This document shows positions 1-9,041 of a stretch of 64,000 bases of DNA, one piece after another. Within the stretch, counting starts at the first letter, position 1, and each line of letters starts with the position of its first letter. A program made the translations under genes and the position numbers. The DNA comes from Roseivirga pacifica (GTDB lineage Bacteria > Bacteroidota > Bacteroidia > Cytophagales > Cyclobacteriaceae). The notes beneath the pieces are model-generated. The model had not been told where the DNA came from. It did no database searches and saw only the letters and a program-made list of their open reading frames with translations. Location of the stretch: the NCBI RefSeq assembly GCF_900111145.1, contig NZ_FOIR01000001.1, positions 1,495,501 to 1,559,500 of the forward strand, read 5' to 3'.

Positions 1-108
1 TGGCTCTACAAAGTTGGGGTCTAGTCCGTAGGACAATTTTTCAATCCGAGCAGTAATCTTGTCGAATTTAACAGACTCGCGTCTGCCATCTCTTTTTAAC
101 ACTAACAT
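1..108 (-). CDS. nrdA: Ribonucleoside-diphosphate reductase alpha subunit (N-terminal fragment)
   Basis: This is the first 36 codons of a gene that runs off the left edge. The translation begins [19 protein letters not shown], the start of an ATP-cone domain, the allosteric N-terminal domain of class I ribonucleotide reductase large subunits (nucleoside diphosphate to deoxynucleoside diphosphate). It lies 40 bp downstream of nrdB on the same strand, so the two probably form an nrdB-nrdA operon. The start is an ATG at 106-108. Only the regulatory domain is visible, so the catalytic class is inferred from nrdB. Confidence 0.85.
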   Translation of the reverse strand, partial: MLVLKRDGRRESVKFDKITARIEKLSYGLDPNFVEP

Positions 109-148
109 ATTTAAAGGGGTTTGGGGGTACTTGAAATTGGGTTATATC

Positions 149-1147
149 TTAAAAGTCATCATCAAACGACAAGGTTCTAGAGCTTTTGTCATCGCTCTTG
201 TCCTGCATTACTCCGGCTTTTTGGTATTCGCCTACGCGCTTCTCAAAGAAGTTGGTTTTACCTTGTAGGGAAATCATTTCCATAAAGTCGAATGGATTTG
301 TTGAGTTGTACTCTTTCGGGCAACCTAACTCAACCAACAGGCGGTCTGTTACAAACTCAAGATATTGCGTCATCAAATCTGAGTTCATACCGATTAACCT
401 TACCGGAAGCGATTCTGTAATGAATTCTCTTTCGATATTGAGGGCATCTACAATAATCTCACGGATTCTTTCTTGTGGTACCTTATTAACAAGGTGATTA
501 TTGTGGAGGTGACAGGCGAAGTCGCAGTGCAGACCTTCGTCACGAGAGATTAACTCGTTAGAGAAAGTAAGCCCTGGCATCAAACCTCTTTTCTTTAGCC
601 AGAAAAGTGAGCAGAAGCTACCAGAGAAGAAGATACCTTCAACAGCGGCAAATGCAATCAGCCTTTCAGCAAAAGAAGGAGACTCAATCCACTTCAATGC
701 CCAGTCGGCCTTTTTCTTAATGGCATCGAATGTTTCGATGGCATGGAAAAGCTTGTCGGCTTCTACTGGGTCTTTAATATATGTGTCTATTAATAAAGAG
801 TAAGTTTCCGAATGGATGTTCTCCATCATGATTTGGAAACCATAAAAGAATTTGGCTTCAGTGTATTGAACTTCACTTACAAAGTTCTCTGCCAGATTTT
901 CGTTTACAATACCATCAGAGGCAGCGAAGAAAGCTAATACGTGTTTAATAAAGTATCGCTCATCATCGTTTAGTTTTTGTTCCCAGTCAGTAAGGTCTTG
1001 ATGAAGGTCAATTTCTTCGGCAGTCCAAAAGCTTGCTTCGGCTTTCTTGTACCATTGCCATATGTCATCGTGCTTAATAGGGAATAATACAAAGCGATCT
1101 TTGTTCTCCTTTAATAAAGGTTCATCAGTTGTCGTTTGATTACTCAT
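149..1147 (-). CDS. nrdB: Class Ia ribonucleotide reductase beta subunit (diiron-tyrosyl radical)
   Basis: This 332-aa protein carries the diiron/tyrosyl radical cofactor of class Ia ribonucleotide reductase. All metal ligands can be placed: D47, E109, H112, E170, E204 and H207, with the radical tyrosine at Y116 inside [10 protein letters not shown]. The C-terminal tail LSFDDDF resembles the R1-docking peptide of eukaryotic R2. The body is also eukaryote-like ([41 protein letters not shown]). I chose the ATG at 1147; a GTG at 1159 would add four residues. It is followed by nrdA after 40 bp. I saw no convincing NrdR box upstream. Confidence 0.96.
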   Translation of the reverse strand: MSNQTTTDEPLLKENKDRFVLFPIKHDDIWQWYKKAEASFWTAEEIDLHQDLTDWEQKLNDDERYFIKHVLAFFAASDGIVNENLAENFVSEVQYTEAKFFYGFQIMMENIHSETYSLLIDTYIKDPVEADKLFHAIETFDAIKKKADWALKWIESPSFAERLIAFAAVEGIFFSGSFCSLFWLKKRGLMPGLTFSNELISRDEGLHCDFACHLHNNHLVNKVPQERIREIIVDALNIEREFITESLPVRLIGMNSDLMTQYLEFVTDRLLVELGCPKEYNSTNPFDFMEMISLQGKTNFFEKRVGEYQKAGVMQDKSDDKSSRTLSFDDDF

Positions 1148-1624
1148 ACGTTCGTTCACTTTTGTTTTTGGGGTTGATAAAAAAGGTCACGCTGAAAAGG
1201 ATTAACTTTTCAAGTAAACAATGAGTAGCCTGATCGAAATCAGAGTACGCAATTCCTATATATTTCAGGGTTTCCAGCTAAATGCTTGATACTCTTATGA
1301 GAACACACTGAGCTAGAGGTTAGGTTGTTTATTGGGGTCGTAACCTAAAACAAATATTACAAAAAGCGGGTGAAAAATCAACGTTCAAATCATGGTGATT
1401 TGTCCATATGTAGGCTGTTTCATACGTGCGTATAAATACCTGATTTGTAATTAAATAATAGTGATTATCTTTAGCGAAACTTCGATGTATTTAAAACGTA
1501 TGGCGGGGCGAAAAAAAGTGAAAATTTAATTTTGGAAAATTGCTTGCATTTATCGCAGGCGTTCTGTTTGTTTTTGGCAAACAAAGTACTATCTTTGCAG
1601 TCCGTTTTTGAAAAATACATTCAA
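1148..1624. other. Divergent intergenic region nrdB / rplU
   Basis: This 477-bp gap separates the divergent nrdB and rplU genes. It contains the rplU promoter near its right end (1567-1597). I see no credible coding sequence and no tRNA. AT-rich DNA at 1360-1500 probably holds the nrdB promoter, but no exact consensus match was found. Confidence 0.6.
1567..1597 (+). promoter_or_regulatory. Bacteroidota-type promoter of rplU-rpmA
   Basis: TTTG at 1567-1570, a 19-bp spacer, and TATCTTTG at 1590-1597 match the Bacteroidota primary sigma consensus TTTG-N19-TAnnTTTG. Transcription would start about 20 nt before the ATG at 1625, giving a short leader. The match supports the downstream start rather than an upstream in-frame ATG at 1532, which lies before the promoter. 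Confidence 0.8.
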
Positions 1625-1936
1625 ATGTACGCAATTGTAGATATAGCAGGAAAGCAGTTCAAAGTAACGCAAGACCAATTCGTTTACGCTCCATTAATGG
1701 AGGGCGAAGAAGGCGCTTCCGTAGAGTTCGACAACGTTATGTTGATCGACAACGATGGTAAAGTAGAAGTAGGTGCACCAGTAGTAAAAGGTGCTAAAGT
1801 GTCTGGTAAGATTATTGGACACGTGAAAGGTGACAAAGTAATCGTCTTCAAAAAGAAAAGAAGAAAAGGTTACAAAGTGAAGAACGGTCACCGTCAGCAG
1901 TTCACTAAAGTATTGATCGAGAAAATTTCAAAATAA
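1625..1936 (+). CDS. rplU: 50S ribosomal protein L21
   Basis: This 103-aa protein has the same length as E. coli L21. It begins MYAIVDIAGKQFKV and contains the basic stretch KKKRRKGYKVKNGHRQ typical of the family. L21 binds 23S rRNA in the large subunit. The start is the ATG at 1625: it gives the family length and lies just after the promoter, whereas an upstream ATG at 1532 would add 31 unrelated residues. rpmA follows after 9 bp, the usual rplU-rpmA arrangement. Confidence 0.97.
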   Translation: MYAIVDIAGKQFKVTQDQFVYAPLMEGEEGASVEFDNVMLIDNDGKVEVGAPVVKGAKVSGKIIGHVKGDKVIVFKKKRRKGYKVKNGHRQQFTKVLIEKISK

Positions 1937-1945
1937 GAGCAAACC

Positions 1946-2218
1946 ATGGCACATAAAAAAGGAGTTGGTAGTTCGAAAAACGGTAGAGAGTCGGAAAGTA
2001 AACGACTTGGCGTAAAAATTTACGGTGGTCAGGCGGCCATTGCCGGTAACATCATTGTTAGACAAAGAGGAACTTCTCACCACCCAGGTACAAACGTTGG
2101 TATGGGTAAAGACCACACCTTGTTTGCTTTGACTGACGGTGTAGTTGAGTTCAAAAAAGGTAGAAAAGATAGATCTTACGTTTCAGTAGTTCCTTTCCAA
2201 GGCGAGGCTGAAGCTTAA
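1946..2218 (+). CDS. rpmA: 50S ribosomal protein L27
   Basis: This 90-aa protein begins [16 protein letters not shown] and contains [11 protein letters not shown] and [21 protein letters not shown], all family signatures. L27 lies near the peptidyl-transferase centre. There is no N-terminal extension of the Firmicutes cleavage type. It is co-transcribed with rplU, and a strong hairpin terminator follows at 2264. Confidence 0.98.
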   Translation: MAHKKGVGSSKNGRESESKRLGVKIYGGQAAIAGNIIVRQRGTSHHPGTNVGMGKDHTLFALTDGVVEFKKGRKDRSYVSVVPFQGEAEA

Positions 2219-2263
2219 GTTAGTTTGTTGGTGACAACACCAGCAAGAAAATATTAATTGTAG

Positions 2264-2297
2264 AAACCCTGATGCTGTAAAGTATCAGGGTTTTTTG
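2264..2297 (+). terminator. Intrinsic terminator of rplU-rpmA
   Basis: A perfect 10-bp stem (AAACCCTGAT / ATCAGGGTTT, 10-nt loop) is followed by a T run. The stop codon of the convergent gene at 2285 lies inside the right arm, so the hairpin may also end that transcript. Confidence 0.85.
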
Positions 2298-3796
2298 TTG
2301 GCTTGCGTTAAAATGTCGATTAGCTTTTGGTCTGATTCGAGAGCGTTAGCGCCCATAACTTCCACTCGTTTTTTAATTAACTCAACATTGAATGGGTTCA
2401 ACTGAATTACCCTGTTAAGGGCTTTTAGTATTTTTTTGTCCTTCCCCTTTTCTAGCTGTTTGCTTAAATCTTGTGTAGCTGCTAAGTACTCTGCGTAAAG
2501 AGGGCTAGAAGCCATTAATTCTTGCTGCTGGTTTTTATCAAGTTTTGGAATGTCATTATCGTAAATCGGGGCAGTCATAAAACCGGTAACTTCGGTTGGT
2601 TGAAGAAAAATAGGGGCAGAGAGTAAATGGTAATCTGGAATAAGGACCCTTAAGGATTTATGTAAGAACTCATCTTTTGAAAAAAACACGGGCTGAACTT
2701 TATGCAGTGGCGTTGTTGTCTTTTTCCATTTTAAAAATGCATACTTTAAAAATGTCTCCATGGCTTCTCCCACTGGTGAATCGAAGGGTGTTAAAAGTTG
2801 TGCATCAATCACGCCATTAATATTGCTCTTAATTTCTATTAACATAACTCCATTAGTCTGTGCGATGTAGTTGATGGCAGGTAATTGAAATAGTGTGGCA
2901 AAATCTGTAGCATAGGCGGAGTAGCCTCCCTTATAGAGTGAGTCCAAAACAATATTAATTGCTGACTTACCCTCTGTGAGTGTGTTTATGCTTGCTGCCG
3001 ATTTAAACCCTGCCGAGCTGTTTCCCGTGCCTTTAGGGGGCGTGTATGTGTCCACAAAGTCTTCAAGCAGTCTGGCGTCATATGCTTGGTAATCATTTAC
3101 TTCAATTTGCTTTTCGAGCGAGATTCTCTTTAGTAGGAGTTCTCTGTTGAGTGGATTATACCTGATCAGCTTATTTAAAAGTTGATAGGCAATTTCGTTT
3201 CGGCCGGCATCAAAGGCCTTGTGAAATGCGGCTTCTGTTCTTGTGTAAACGGTTTTTTGACGTTCACTGGCTGTTGTCTCGTTAGTTTCGTTTACATCGA
3301 GTCCCTCTGGTATTCTCTTAGACTTAACTAGAACGAATAGCTGGAGGTATTTTAATGGTAAGGCTGCCGGCAGTTCGGGTAAATTGCCTTCGAGTGTATG
3401 TGGGTAATAGGGAAGCAAAGAGTAAACTATTGGTTGGTAGAAGGTGTATTTGCCCTCTCGGCCAAAACTCCATTTGTTGCGAGAGGCTTGAATTGTTTGA
3501 TTCACCTGTGCTTCAATGTGTTTGTCGAGTTTAGTGTAAAAGATGACATCTACTTCTTCGCGTTGTGTATCAACTGTAAAGCTGAATAGTAGTAGACCTT
3601 CAATCTGGTCTTTGTATGATGTTTCTGGAAAACTGAGGTGCTCTTTAAAAAAAGATATATAGCCATCATTCCCTCCTTCGAAGGTTTGATTGATGAATTC
3701 TTTGTTGAGGAAGTCTTCCTCGGCCAACCACTCAGTTTGTGCGCTTAGTGTATAGCTGACTAAGCAAAGTGTTAATGTTGATATAAGCTTGTTCAT
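2285..3796 (-). CDS. Secreted protein with two TonB-C-like domains (paralogue A)
   Basis: This 503-aa protein has a signal peptide (MNKLISTLTLCLVSYTLSAQ). Two TonB-C-like modules are visible. The first starts at FEGGNDGYISFF and includes QIEGLLLFSFTVD and TKLDKHIEAQV. The second starts at SLYKGGYSAYATDF and includes NGVMLIEIKSNING. Each is followed by a helical motif with an invariant NP(F/L)N core (IRYNPLNRELLLKR; IQLNPFNVELIKKR). It lacks the TonB transmembrane anchor and proline linker, so it is not a working TonB. The neighbour at 3820 has the same architecture and lies 23 bp upstream. Function unknown. Confidence 0.8.
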   Translation of the reverse strand: MNKLISTLTLCLVSYTLSAQTEWLAEEDFLNKEFINQTFEGGNDGYISFFKEHLSFPETSYKDQIEGLLLFSFTVDTQREEVDVIFYTKLDKHIEAQVNQTIQASRNKWSFGREGKYTFYQPIVYSLLPYYPHTLEGNLPELPAALPLKYLQLFVLVKSKRIPEGLDVNETNETTASERQKTVYTRTEAAFHKAFDAGRNEIAYQLLNKLIRYNPLNRELLLKRISLEKQIEVNDYQAYDARLLEDFVDTYTPPKGTGNSSAGFKSAASINTLTEGKSAINIVLDSLYKGGYSAYATDFATLFQLPAINYIAQTNGVMLIEIKSNINGVIDAQLLTPFDSPVGEAMETFLKYAFLKWKKTTTPLHKVQPVFFSKDEFLHKSLRVLIPDYHLLSAPIFLQPTEVTGFMTAPIYDNDIPKLDKNQQQELMASSPLYAEYLAATQDLSKQLEKGKDKKILKALNRVIQLNPFNVELIKKRVEVMGANALESDQKLIDILTQANKKP

Positions 3797-3819
3797 TTTA
3801 TAATGATTAGTACCTAAGA

Positions 3820-5214
3820 TTATAAAGTAGTAGCATTAATAAGGTTTAATGCTTTAAACCAAGCTAGATCGTATGCTTTGTAGTCGCTTAAGCCTAGTTG
3901 GGACTCAAGCTGGTTTCGTCTGAGGATGTATTCTTTATTAAATGGGTTCAAGCGAATTACTTCATTTAATACTTGGTAAGCTTTTTCCCATTTCTCTTTT
4001 TTTAAAGCTTTTTCATAGGTCTTGATGAGTTTTTCTGTATTTATTTTTTCTGGTTTGCTAGTGGGTGGTAGGCTCATTGGGCGAGGTTTGCCAGTAGGGA
4101 TTCCTTGTCCTGGAGGAACAGTGCTGTAGCCTAAAGATTGTTTTTCCACTCTTGTATAAGTGGTTTGGGCTTTAGTAATGAGTACGGGGGATAGTACTGA
4201 TGGATTTTCAAAAATACGACTATAGGGCTGTTCGCTAGTGTTGAACCCTGCGGGAGCGAATATGATTGGCTGATAAAGTGTGTATGTTTGAGGTTTGGCG
4301 ATCCAGTTTTGTGAAACAAGAGAGAGGGCTTTGATCGCCTCTTGCTCCGTATGTTGATCAAGTTTGGTTAATAATTTGGCAGAGACATTGGCTTTGTTGT
4401 CAACTGTAATTGCGTAAAGAAGTACTCCGTAGATGTCGTTCTTTGATGATTCTTTAGGGTAAGTGATGCTTGCTTTGAGCGTTGGGTAGTAGCTGGAGCT
4501 TCCTCCTACGTATAAAGAATCTACCTGGCTTTGATATAACGATTTTTGATTGCTTAACGCGGCTAACAGGTCTTCATCATATTTTGTGTATTCACTTTTG
4601 CCGAGTTCTTTTTCCAAAAAGCTACGCGTTTGTAGTAAAATGGTGTCTAATGGAGTGTATCTAATCAATTGATTTAGATTTTCATATGCTTTAAGTAGCT
4701 CGTTTGCTGTAATATTATCGGCTATGCGCTCTTTTAGTTCAGTTAAGTTGGGAAGGAGGGTGTTTTGTGATTCTATTCGAACTATTTCAACTTTTCCGGC
4801 TGATGAAAATCTATCAATCGACTGGCTATAATTGAGGACTTGGTCATTCAGCTGCAATTTCTTTTGTGGCGTAATGCCATAAAGTACGGAGAGGTGAAAT
4901 GAGTAGGCTTGACCAGTATTTTTCCATCTTGGCATCAATTGGTCTATTGCTTCTACAAGGTCCTTTTCAATACTGTCATCCAGTTTAGTCAGGAATTTTG
5001 AGCTTGCCTGTCCGTTGCTGTCTACATTAAATTGCATGATCGCAACTCCTTCAATCTGGTTGTTCAAAGAAGGTTTTGGATAATCAATACTGTTCTTTAG
5101 AATGGTGTTGAGGCCTTGGGTACCGCCTTCAAAGTGCTTATCGATAGACTGTGCAAGTGCCGTATTTACTAGAAAGAATGTAAGAAAGATGAGTGTGTTG
5201 CGTGCGTTTGTCAA
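3820..5214 (-). CDS. Secreted protein with two TonB-C-like domains (paralogue B)
   Basis: This 464-aa secreted protein is a paralogue of the next gene (2285-3796). It has a signal peptide ending TALAQ and two TonB-C-like modules (FEGGTQGLNTIL...QIEGVAIMQFNVD; YVGGSSSYYPTL...DIYGVLLYAITVD). Both are followed by helical NP-type motifs (LIRYTPLDTILLQTR; VIRLNPFNKEYILRR). The start appears to be TTG at 5214: an in-frame stop lies four codons upstream and no in-frame ATG fits. It is probably co-transcribed with paralogue A. Function unknown; a periplasmic or outer-membrane partner is plausible but is inference. Confidence 0.78.
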   Translation of the reverse strand: MTNARNTLIFLTFFLVNTALAQSIDKHFEGGTQGLNTILKNSIDYPKPSLNNQIEGVAIMQFNVDSNGQASSKFLTKLDDSIEKDLVEAIDQLMPRWKNTGQAYSFHLSVLYGITPQKKLQLNDQVLNYSQSIDRFSSAGKVEIVRIESQNTLLPNLTELKERIADNITANELLKAYENLNQLIRYTPLDTILLQTRSFLEKELGKSEYTKYDEDLLAALSNQKSLYQSQVDSLYVGGSSSYYPTLKASITYPKESSKNDIYGVLLYAITVDNKANVSAKLLTKLDQHTEQEAIKALSLVSQNWIAKPQTYTLYQPIIFAPAGFNTSEQPYSRIFENPSVLSPVLITKAQTTYTRVEKQSLGYSTVPPGQGIPTGKPRPMSLPPTSKPEKINTEKLIKTYEKALKKEKWEKAYQVLNEVIRLNPFNKEYILRRNQLESQLGLSDYKAYDLAWFKALNLINATTL

Positions 5215-5237
5215 AATGTTAATTCAGTCGGTTTAGA

Positions 5238-5843
5238 CTAAAATACCATTTTTATAAAAGATTCTAAAGTGGATGGTTTTAAAATAAGGATAAAAAGTAG
5301 GCCGTAGAGTGCGCCATAGAGGTGGGCATCGTGGTTAATGTTGTCTTTGCCGCGCTTACCCATAAAAATGGAGTAACCGATGAATATTGCACCCAAAATA
5401 TAACCGGGTAGGCATATAAAAATGTAAAGACAGAGTTCTTGGATCGGGTCGAAAAGAATGAAGGCCAGCACTAAGGCCGATACACCTCCAGAGGCACCTA
5501 GTGAGTTATAATGCGGCTGGTTTCTGTACTTAATAGTGGTAGGAATGTTGGAGACGATAATGGCCGTAAGAAAGAGTAGAAGGAAATAGGCATAGCCCAA
5601 CACTCCAAAATGTACAGCAAAGATTTTCTCCATTGCTCCACCAAAGAAGTAAAGCGTAAACAGGTTTAGGAAAAGATGTATGCTACTGTTGTGCACAAAC
5701 CCCGAAGTAAACAGCCTGTACACCTGCCTTTTATAAACCGTATTGTACGGGTTGAGCATAAGCTTGCGGTGCAGCTCGGGTTTTTGCCAGGCAAAATAGG
5801 TTACCAGGCCAATGGCAATCATAAGGCCGTAGGTAAACTCCAT
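5238..5843 (-). CDS. Rhomboid family intramembrane serine protease
   Basis: This 201-aa protein is mostly hydrophobic, with about six membrane segments. The catalytic serine is S118 in GASGG and the catalytic histidine is H174 in DAHLYGALYG. The HxxxN loop motif is present as HLFLN (56-60). Rhomboids cleave transmembrane helices within the membrane; the substrate is unknown. Its ATG directly abuts the stop codon of the polyprenyl synthase gene, so the two are translationally linked in one operon. Confidence 0.92.
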   Translation of the reverse strand: MEFTYGLMIAIGLVTYFAWQKPELHRKLMLNPYNTVYKRQVYRLFTSGFVHNSSIHLFLNLFTLYFFGGAMEKIFAVHFGVLGYAYFLLLFLTAIIVSNIPTTIKYRNQPHYNSLGASGGVSALVLAFILFDPIQELCLYIFICLPGYILGAIFIGYSIFMGKRGKDNINHDAHLYGALYGLLFILILKPSTLESFIKMVF

Positions 5844-6818
5844 TTATCGTTCTCTGTCTATTAAGTAATTGGCTAAATCAGTCAATGGCTGTTTCTTTTT
5901 TTGCGGAATATCCAATGAGTTTAATGCATTGAATCCTTGCTGAAAATACTCGTCCATTTTGGCAAGTGTAAGGGCTTTTATACCGATCTCATCATAAATG
6001 CCTCGAACGGCAGTTACTTTTTCCTCGTGATCAAACTCAGTTTTGGTAATCCAGTTTTCAAGCGCTGCCTTTTGCTCAGGGTTGGCTAGCTCCAAGGCTT
6101 TTAGTAATAGGAATGTTTTTTTGTTGGAGATAATATCTCCACCAACCTGTTTGCCAAACTTGGCTTGGTCGGCATAAACGTCTAGTAAGTCGTCTTTTAG
6201 TTGAAAGCCTATACCTACGAACACGCCAAAGTCGTACAGTTGCTGTGCTTCTTTTTTGTTGGCTCCGGCCATCATTGCACCTAGCTTTAACCCAAAACCA
6301 AGCAGAATGGCTGTCTTTAGCCGAATCATGTCAATGTATTCGGCTTCGCTTACAGTTGGCAATTGTTCAAAGTTCATATCGAACTGCTGGCCTTCGCATA
6401 CACCTAAGGCGCATTCGTTAAAGTTTTTGATGATTGCTCTTAGGTCGCCTGGAGCATCAAGTAACATGTCGTAGGCTTTTACAAGCGTTACATCGCCAGA
6501 GAGAATGGCTGTGTTAGGGTCCCACTTTTCGTGCACGGTGGCTTTGCCTCTGCGTAATGGAGCTTCGTCCATTATGTCGTCATGCATTAGCGTGAAGTTG
6601 TGAAAAACCTCTACAGCTAAAGCCTGATCGATAATGGTTTCGTAGTCATCTTTAAAAAGGCGGTAGGCCATTAATACGAGTACCGGCCGAAGGCGCTTGC
6701 CGCCAAGGCTCATGATGTAACGAATTGGTTCGTAAAGTTCTTGAGGCTTTTGGCCATATTGCTGCTCCGAAAGTCGCTTGTTAATCAGCTCAACGAGCTG
6801 CTTAAGATCGTTTGTCAT
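5844..6818 (-). CDS. Polyprenyl diphosphate synthase
   Basis: This 324-aa trans-isoprenyl diphosphate synthase condenses isopentenyl diphosphate with an allylic diphosphate. It has the first Asp-rich motif DDIMD at 80-84, followed by LRRGK, and the second motif DDLLD at 209-213. GGKRLRP near residue 40 is the usual IPP-binding region. Chain length (geranylgeranyl, octaprenyl or other) cannot be assigned with confidence. The start overlaps the end of the RNase R gene by 17 bp and its stop abuts the rhomboid gene. Confidence 0.93.
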   Translation of the reverse strand: MTNDLKQLVELINKRLSEQQYGQKPQELYEPIRYIMSLGGKRLRPVLVLMAYRLFKDDYETIIDQALAVEVFHNFTLMHDDIMDEAPLRRGKATVHEKWDPNTAILSGDVTLVKAYDMLLDAPGDLRAIIKNFNECALGVCEGQQFDMNFEQLPTVSEAEYIDMIRLKTAILLGFGLKLGAMMAGANKKEAQQLYDFGVFVGIGFQLKDDLLDVYADQAKFGKQVGGDIISNKKTFLLLKALELANPEQKAALENWITKTEFDHEEKVTAVRGIYDEIGIKALTLAKMDEYFQQGFNALNSLDIPQKKKQPLTDLANYLIDRER

Positions 6819-8973
6819 TCTCTACAAAAGTTAGGTCGATGGTTCTGCGGTCTATGTCTGTTGCTTTTACGCGAACCACCACGTTATCTCCAAGGGAGAT
6901 CATACGCTTATTTCTTTTACCAATCACCCGATAGTTTTGTTCGTCAAATTCGTAAAAATCATCAGTCATGTCGGCCATGCGCACCATGCCTTCACACTTG
7001 GTTTCGGTGATTTCCACAAAAATACCCCATTCGGTTACACCACTTACTATTCCGTCAAAATCTTTGGCTTCAACAAGCGACATAAATTCTACTTGTTTGT
7101 ATTTGATGGAGGCACGTTCAGCATCTGCGGCCCGCTTTTCCCTTTCAGAAGAATGCAGGCAAAGCTCTTCGTACTCTTCCTCGTTTACCGATTTTCCTTT
7201 GTCTAAATAGTGCTGCAGTAATCGGTGCACCATCATGTCGGGGTATCGCCTAATGGGCGAGGTGAAGTGCGTGTAGTGGGCAAAGGCCAAGCCGAAGTGC
7301 CCTTTCGCATTGGTGGTGTACTTGGCTTTTGCCATGGTACGGATGGCCAGTTGCTGCAATACGTTTTGCTCTGGGCTTCCCTCAATTTTATCGATGAGTG
7401 TATTCAGTGAGCTCGAAATGCCACCTCTATCGAAATTAAGGTTGTGGCCAAAGCGATTGGCAAACTTGGCGAAAGTATCTAGTTTTTCCGGGTCTGGATT
7501 GTCGTGGGTTCTGTAAACGAAGGTAAGTGGTTTGCCTTCATTTGCTTTGTTGAAGACGTATTCGGCCACCTTTTTATTGGCTAAAAGCATAAACTCTTCA
7601 ATGAGCATATGGGCTGCTTTTCGCTCTTTTGGCGTTACTCCTAAGGGGGTTCCGTTGTCATCAAGCACAAACTTAACTTCGGTAGTTTCAAAGTTTACCG
7701 CGCCATGCTGAAACCGCTTTTTACGCAGTACTTTGGCAAGGGTGTCGAGCTGTGTTACTTCTTCATGAAAGTCGCCCTCACCAGTTTCTAGCCTTTCTTG
7801 AGCTTCCTCGTAAGTAAACCTTCGATCGGAATAAATTATGGTGCGCCCAAACCATTCTTTCTTGATGTTGGCCTCATGGTCTAGCTCAAAAACTGCAGAA
7901 AACGTAAGCTTTTCTTCATTTGGCCTAAGCGAACAAAGTCCATTCGAAAGGCGCTCTGGTAACATTGGAATGGTTCGGTCTACTAAGTAAACCGAAGTGG
8001 CGCGATCTTTTGCCTCTTCTTCCAGCTCAGACTTTTCGTCTACATAATGGGTAACATCTGCAATGTGCACGCCCACCTCAAAATTACCGTTGTCTAGCTT
8101 TCTGAGGGAAAGCGCATCATCAAAATCCTTGGCATCTTCAGGGTCGATGGTAAAGGTGGTGATATCGCGGAAATCTTTTCTTTTCTTAATTTCTTTGGCC
8201 GTAATCTTGTCAGGTATTGCTTCGGCTTCTTTTTCTATTCCTTCGGGAAATTCTAGTGGCAAGCCAAATTCGGCAATAATTGAGTGAATCTCCGCATTGT
8301 GCTCGCCTGCTTTGCCAAGTACACGAGTAACTATTCCTTCCGGCTTTTTATCGCGCTCAGGCCACTGCGTAATTTTTACAATTACTTTATCATTGTGCTT
8401 GGCACCGTTTAAATCTTCCAGTCTCACATATACATCGTGAAACATCTTTTTGAAGTCTGGAATAACGAAGGCATAGCGAGTGGACATTTCTAGGCGGCCC
8501 ACAAATTCATCACGGTGTCTGGTAAGAATTTCTACTACTTTTCCCTCGGGATGTTTGCCGTGTTTTTTTGGTTTCAAAACCACCTTTACATGGTCATCGT
8601 CCATGGCGCCTAGTAGGTCTTCTTTGGCTACCCAAATGTCATCGGTTTCTTCATCCCCATCGAGAACAACGTACGCAAATCGGGCATTTACCGAGTCGAT
8701 TACGCCTGTAAGTGTTTGCTGTTCTGCTTCAAGTGTGTAAGAACCGTTGCGTAGTTTTTTTACCACTCCGGTATCTTCAAGTCGGTAGATTACTTCGGTA
8801 ACCATGCCTTTAGATTTGGCATCGCGAACGCCTAAAGCTTTTAAAATTTGCTTTATTTGGTAGCCTCTGCCCGGGTTTTCGGAGAGAAAACCTAAGACAA
8901 CAGGTTGTATTTGTTTAAAGCCACCTTTGGTGACCTCTGGTTTGTTAGATTTTTGCTTTCGTTTTCGACTCAT
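6802..8973 (-). CDS. rnr: Ribonuclease R
   Basis: This 723-aa 3'-5' exoribonuclease has the full family layout: an N-terminal winged-helix-like region (about 25-80), cold-shock domains (about 85-250), the RNB catalytic domain with Asp cluster IDPEDAKDFDDAL at about 276-288, the HYTHFTSPIRRYPD motif, and a C-terminal S1 domain (about 635-715). RNase R degrades structured RNA processively. It is the first gene of a compact run with the polyprenyl synthase and rhomboid genes. The ATG start gives a basic N-terminus (MSRKRKQKSN). Confidence 0.97.
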   Translation of the reverse strand: MSRKRKQKSNKPEVTKGGFKQIQPVVLGFLSENPGRGYQIKQILKALGVRDAKSKGMVTEVIYRLEDTGVVKKLRNGSYTLEAEQQTLTGVIDSVNARFAYVVLDGDEETDDIWVAKEDLLGAMDDDHVKVVLKPKKHGKHPEGKVVEILTRHRDEFVGRLEMSTRYAFVIPDFKKMFHDVYVRLEDLNGAKHNDKVIVKITQWPERDKKPEGIVTRVLGKAGEHNAEIHSIIAEFGLPLEFPEGIEKEAEAIPDKITAKEIKKRKDFRDITTFTIDPEDAKDFDDALSLRKLDNGNFEVGVHIADVTHYVDEKSELEEEAKDRATSVYLVDRTIPMLPERLSNGLCSLRPNEEKLTFSAVFELDHEANIKKEWFGRTIIYSDRRFTYEEAQERLETGEGDFHEEVTQLDTLAKVLRKKRFQHGAVNFETTEVKFVLDDNGTPLGVTPKERKAAHMLIEEFMLLANKKVAEYVFNKANEGKPLTFVYRTHDNPDPEKLDTFAKFANRFGHNLNFDRGGISSSLNTLIDKIEGSPEQNVLQQLAIRTMAKAKYTTNAKGHFGLAFAHYTHFTSPIRRYPDMMVHRLLQHYLDKGKSVNEEEYEELCLHSSEREKRAADAERASIKYKQVEFMSLVEAKDFDGIVSGVTEWGIFVEITETKCEGMVRMADMTDDFYEFDEQNYRVIGKRNKRMISLGDNVVVRVKATDIDRRTIDLTFVENDKRS

Positions 8974-9041
8974 ACGCTCATTTAGGCATGCGCTTAAAAT
9001 TAGGAAGAATTAAAGGAACGCTTTTGCGAATGCCCAAATAT

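Noticed and set aside
1255-1270. TCCTATATATTTCAG as an NrdR box upstream of nrdB
   Set aside because: It matches only the AT-rich centre of the NrdR consensus, lacks the outer ACAC/GTGT arms, and has no second copy at the usual spacing.
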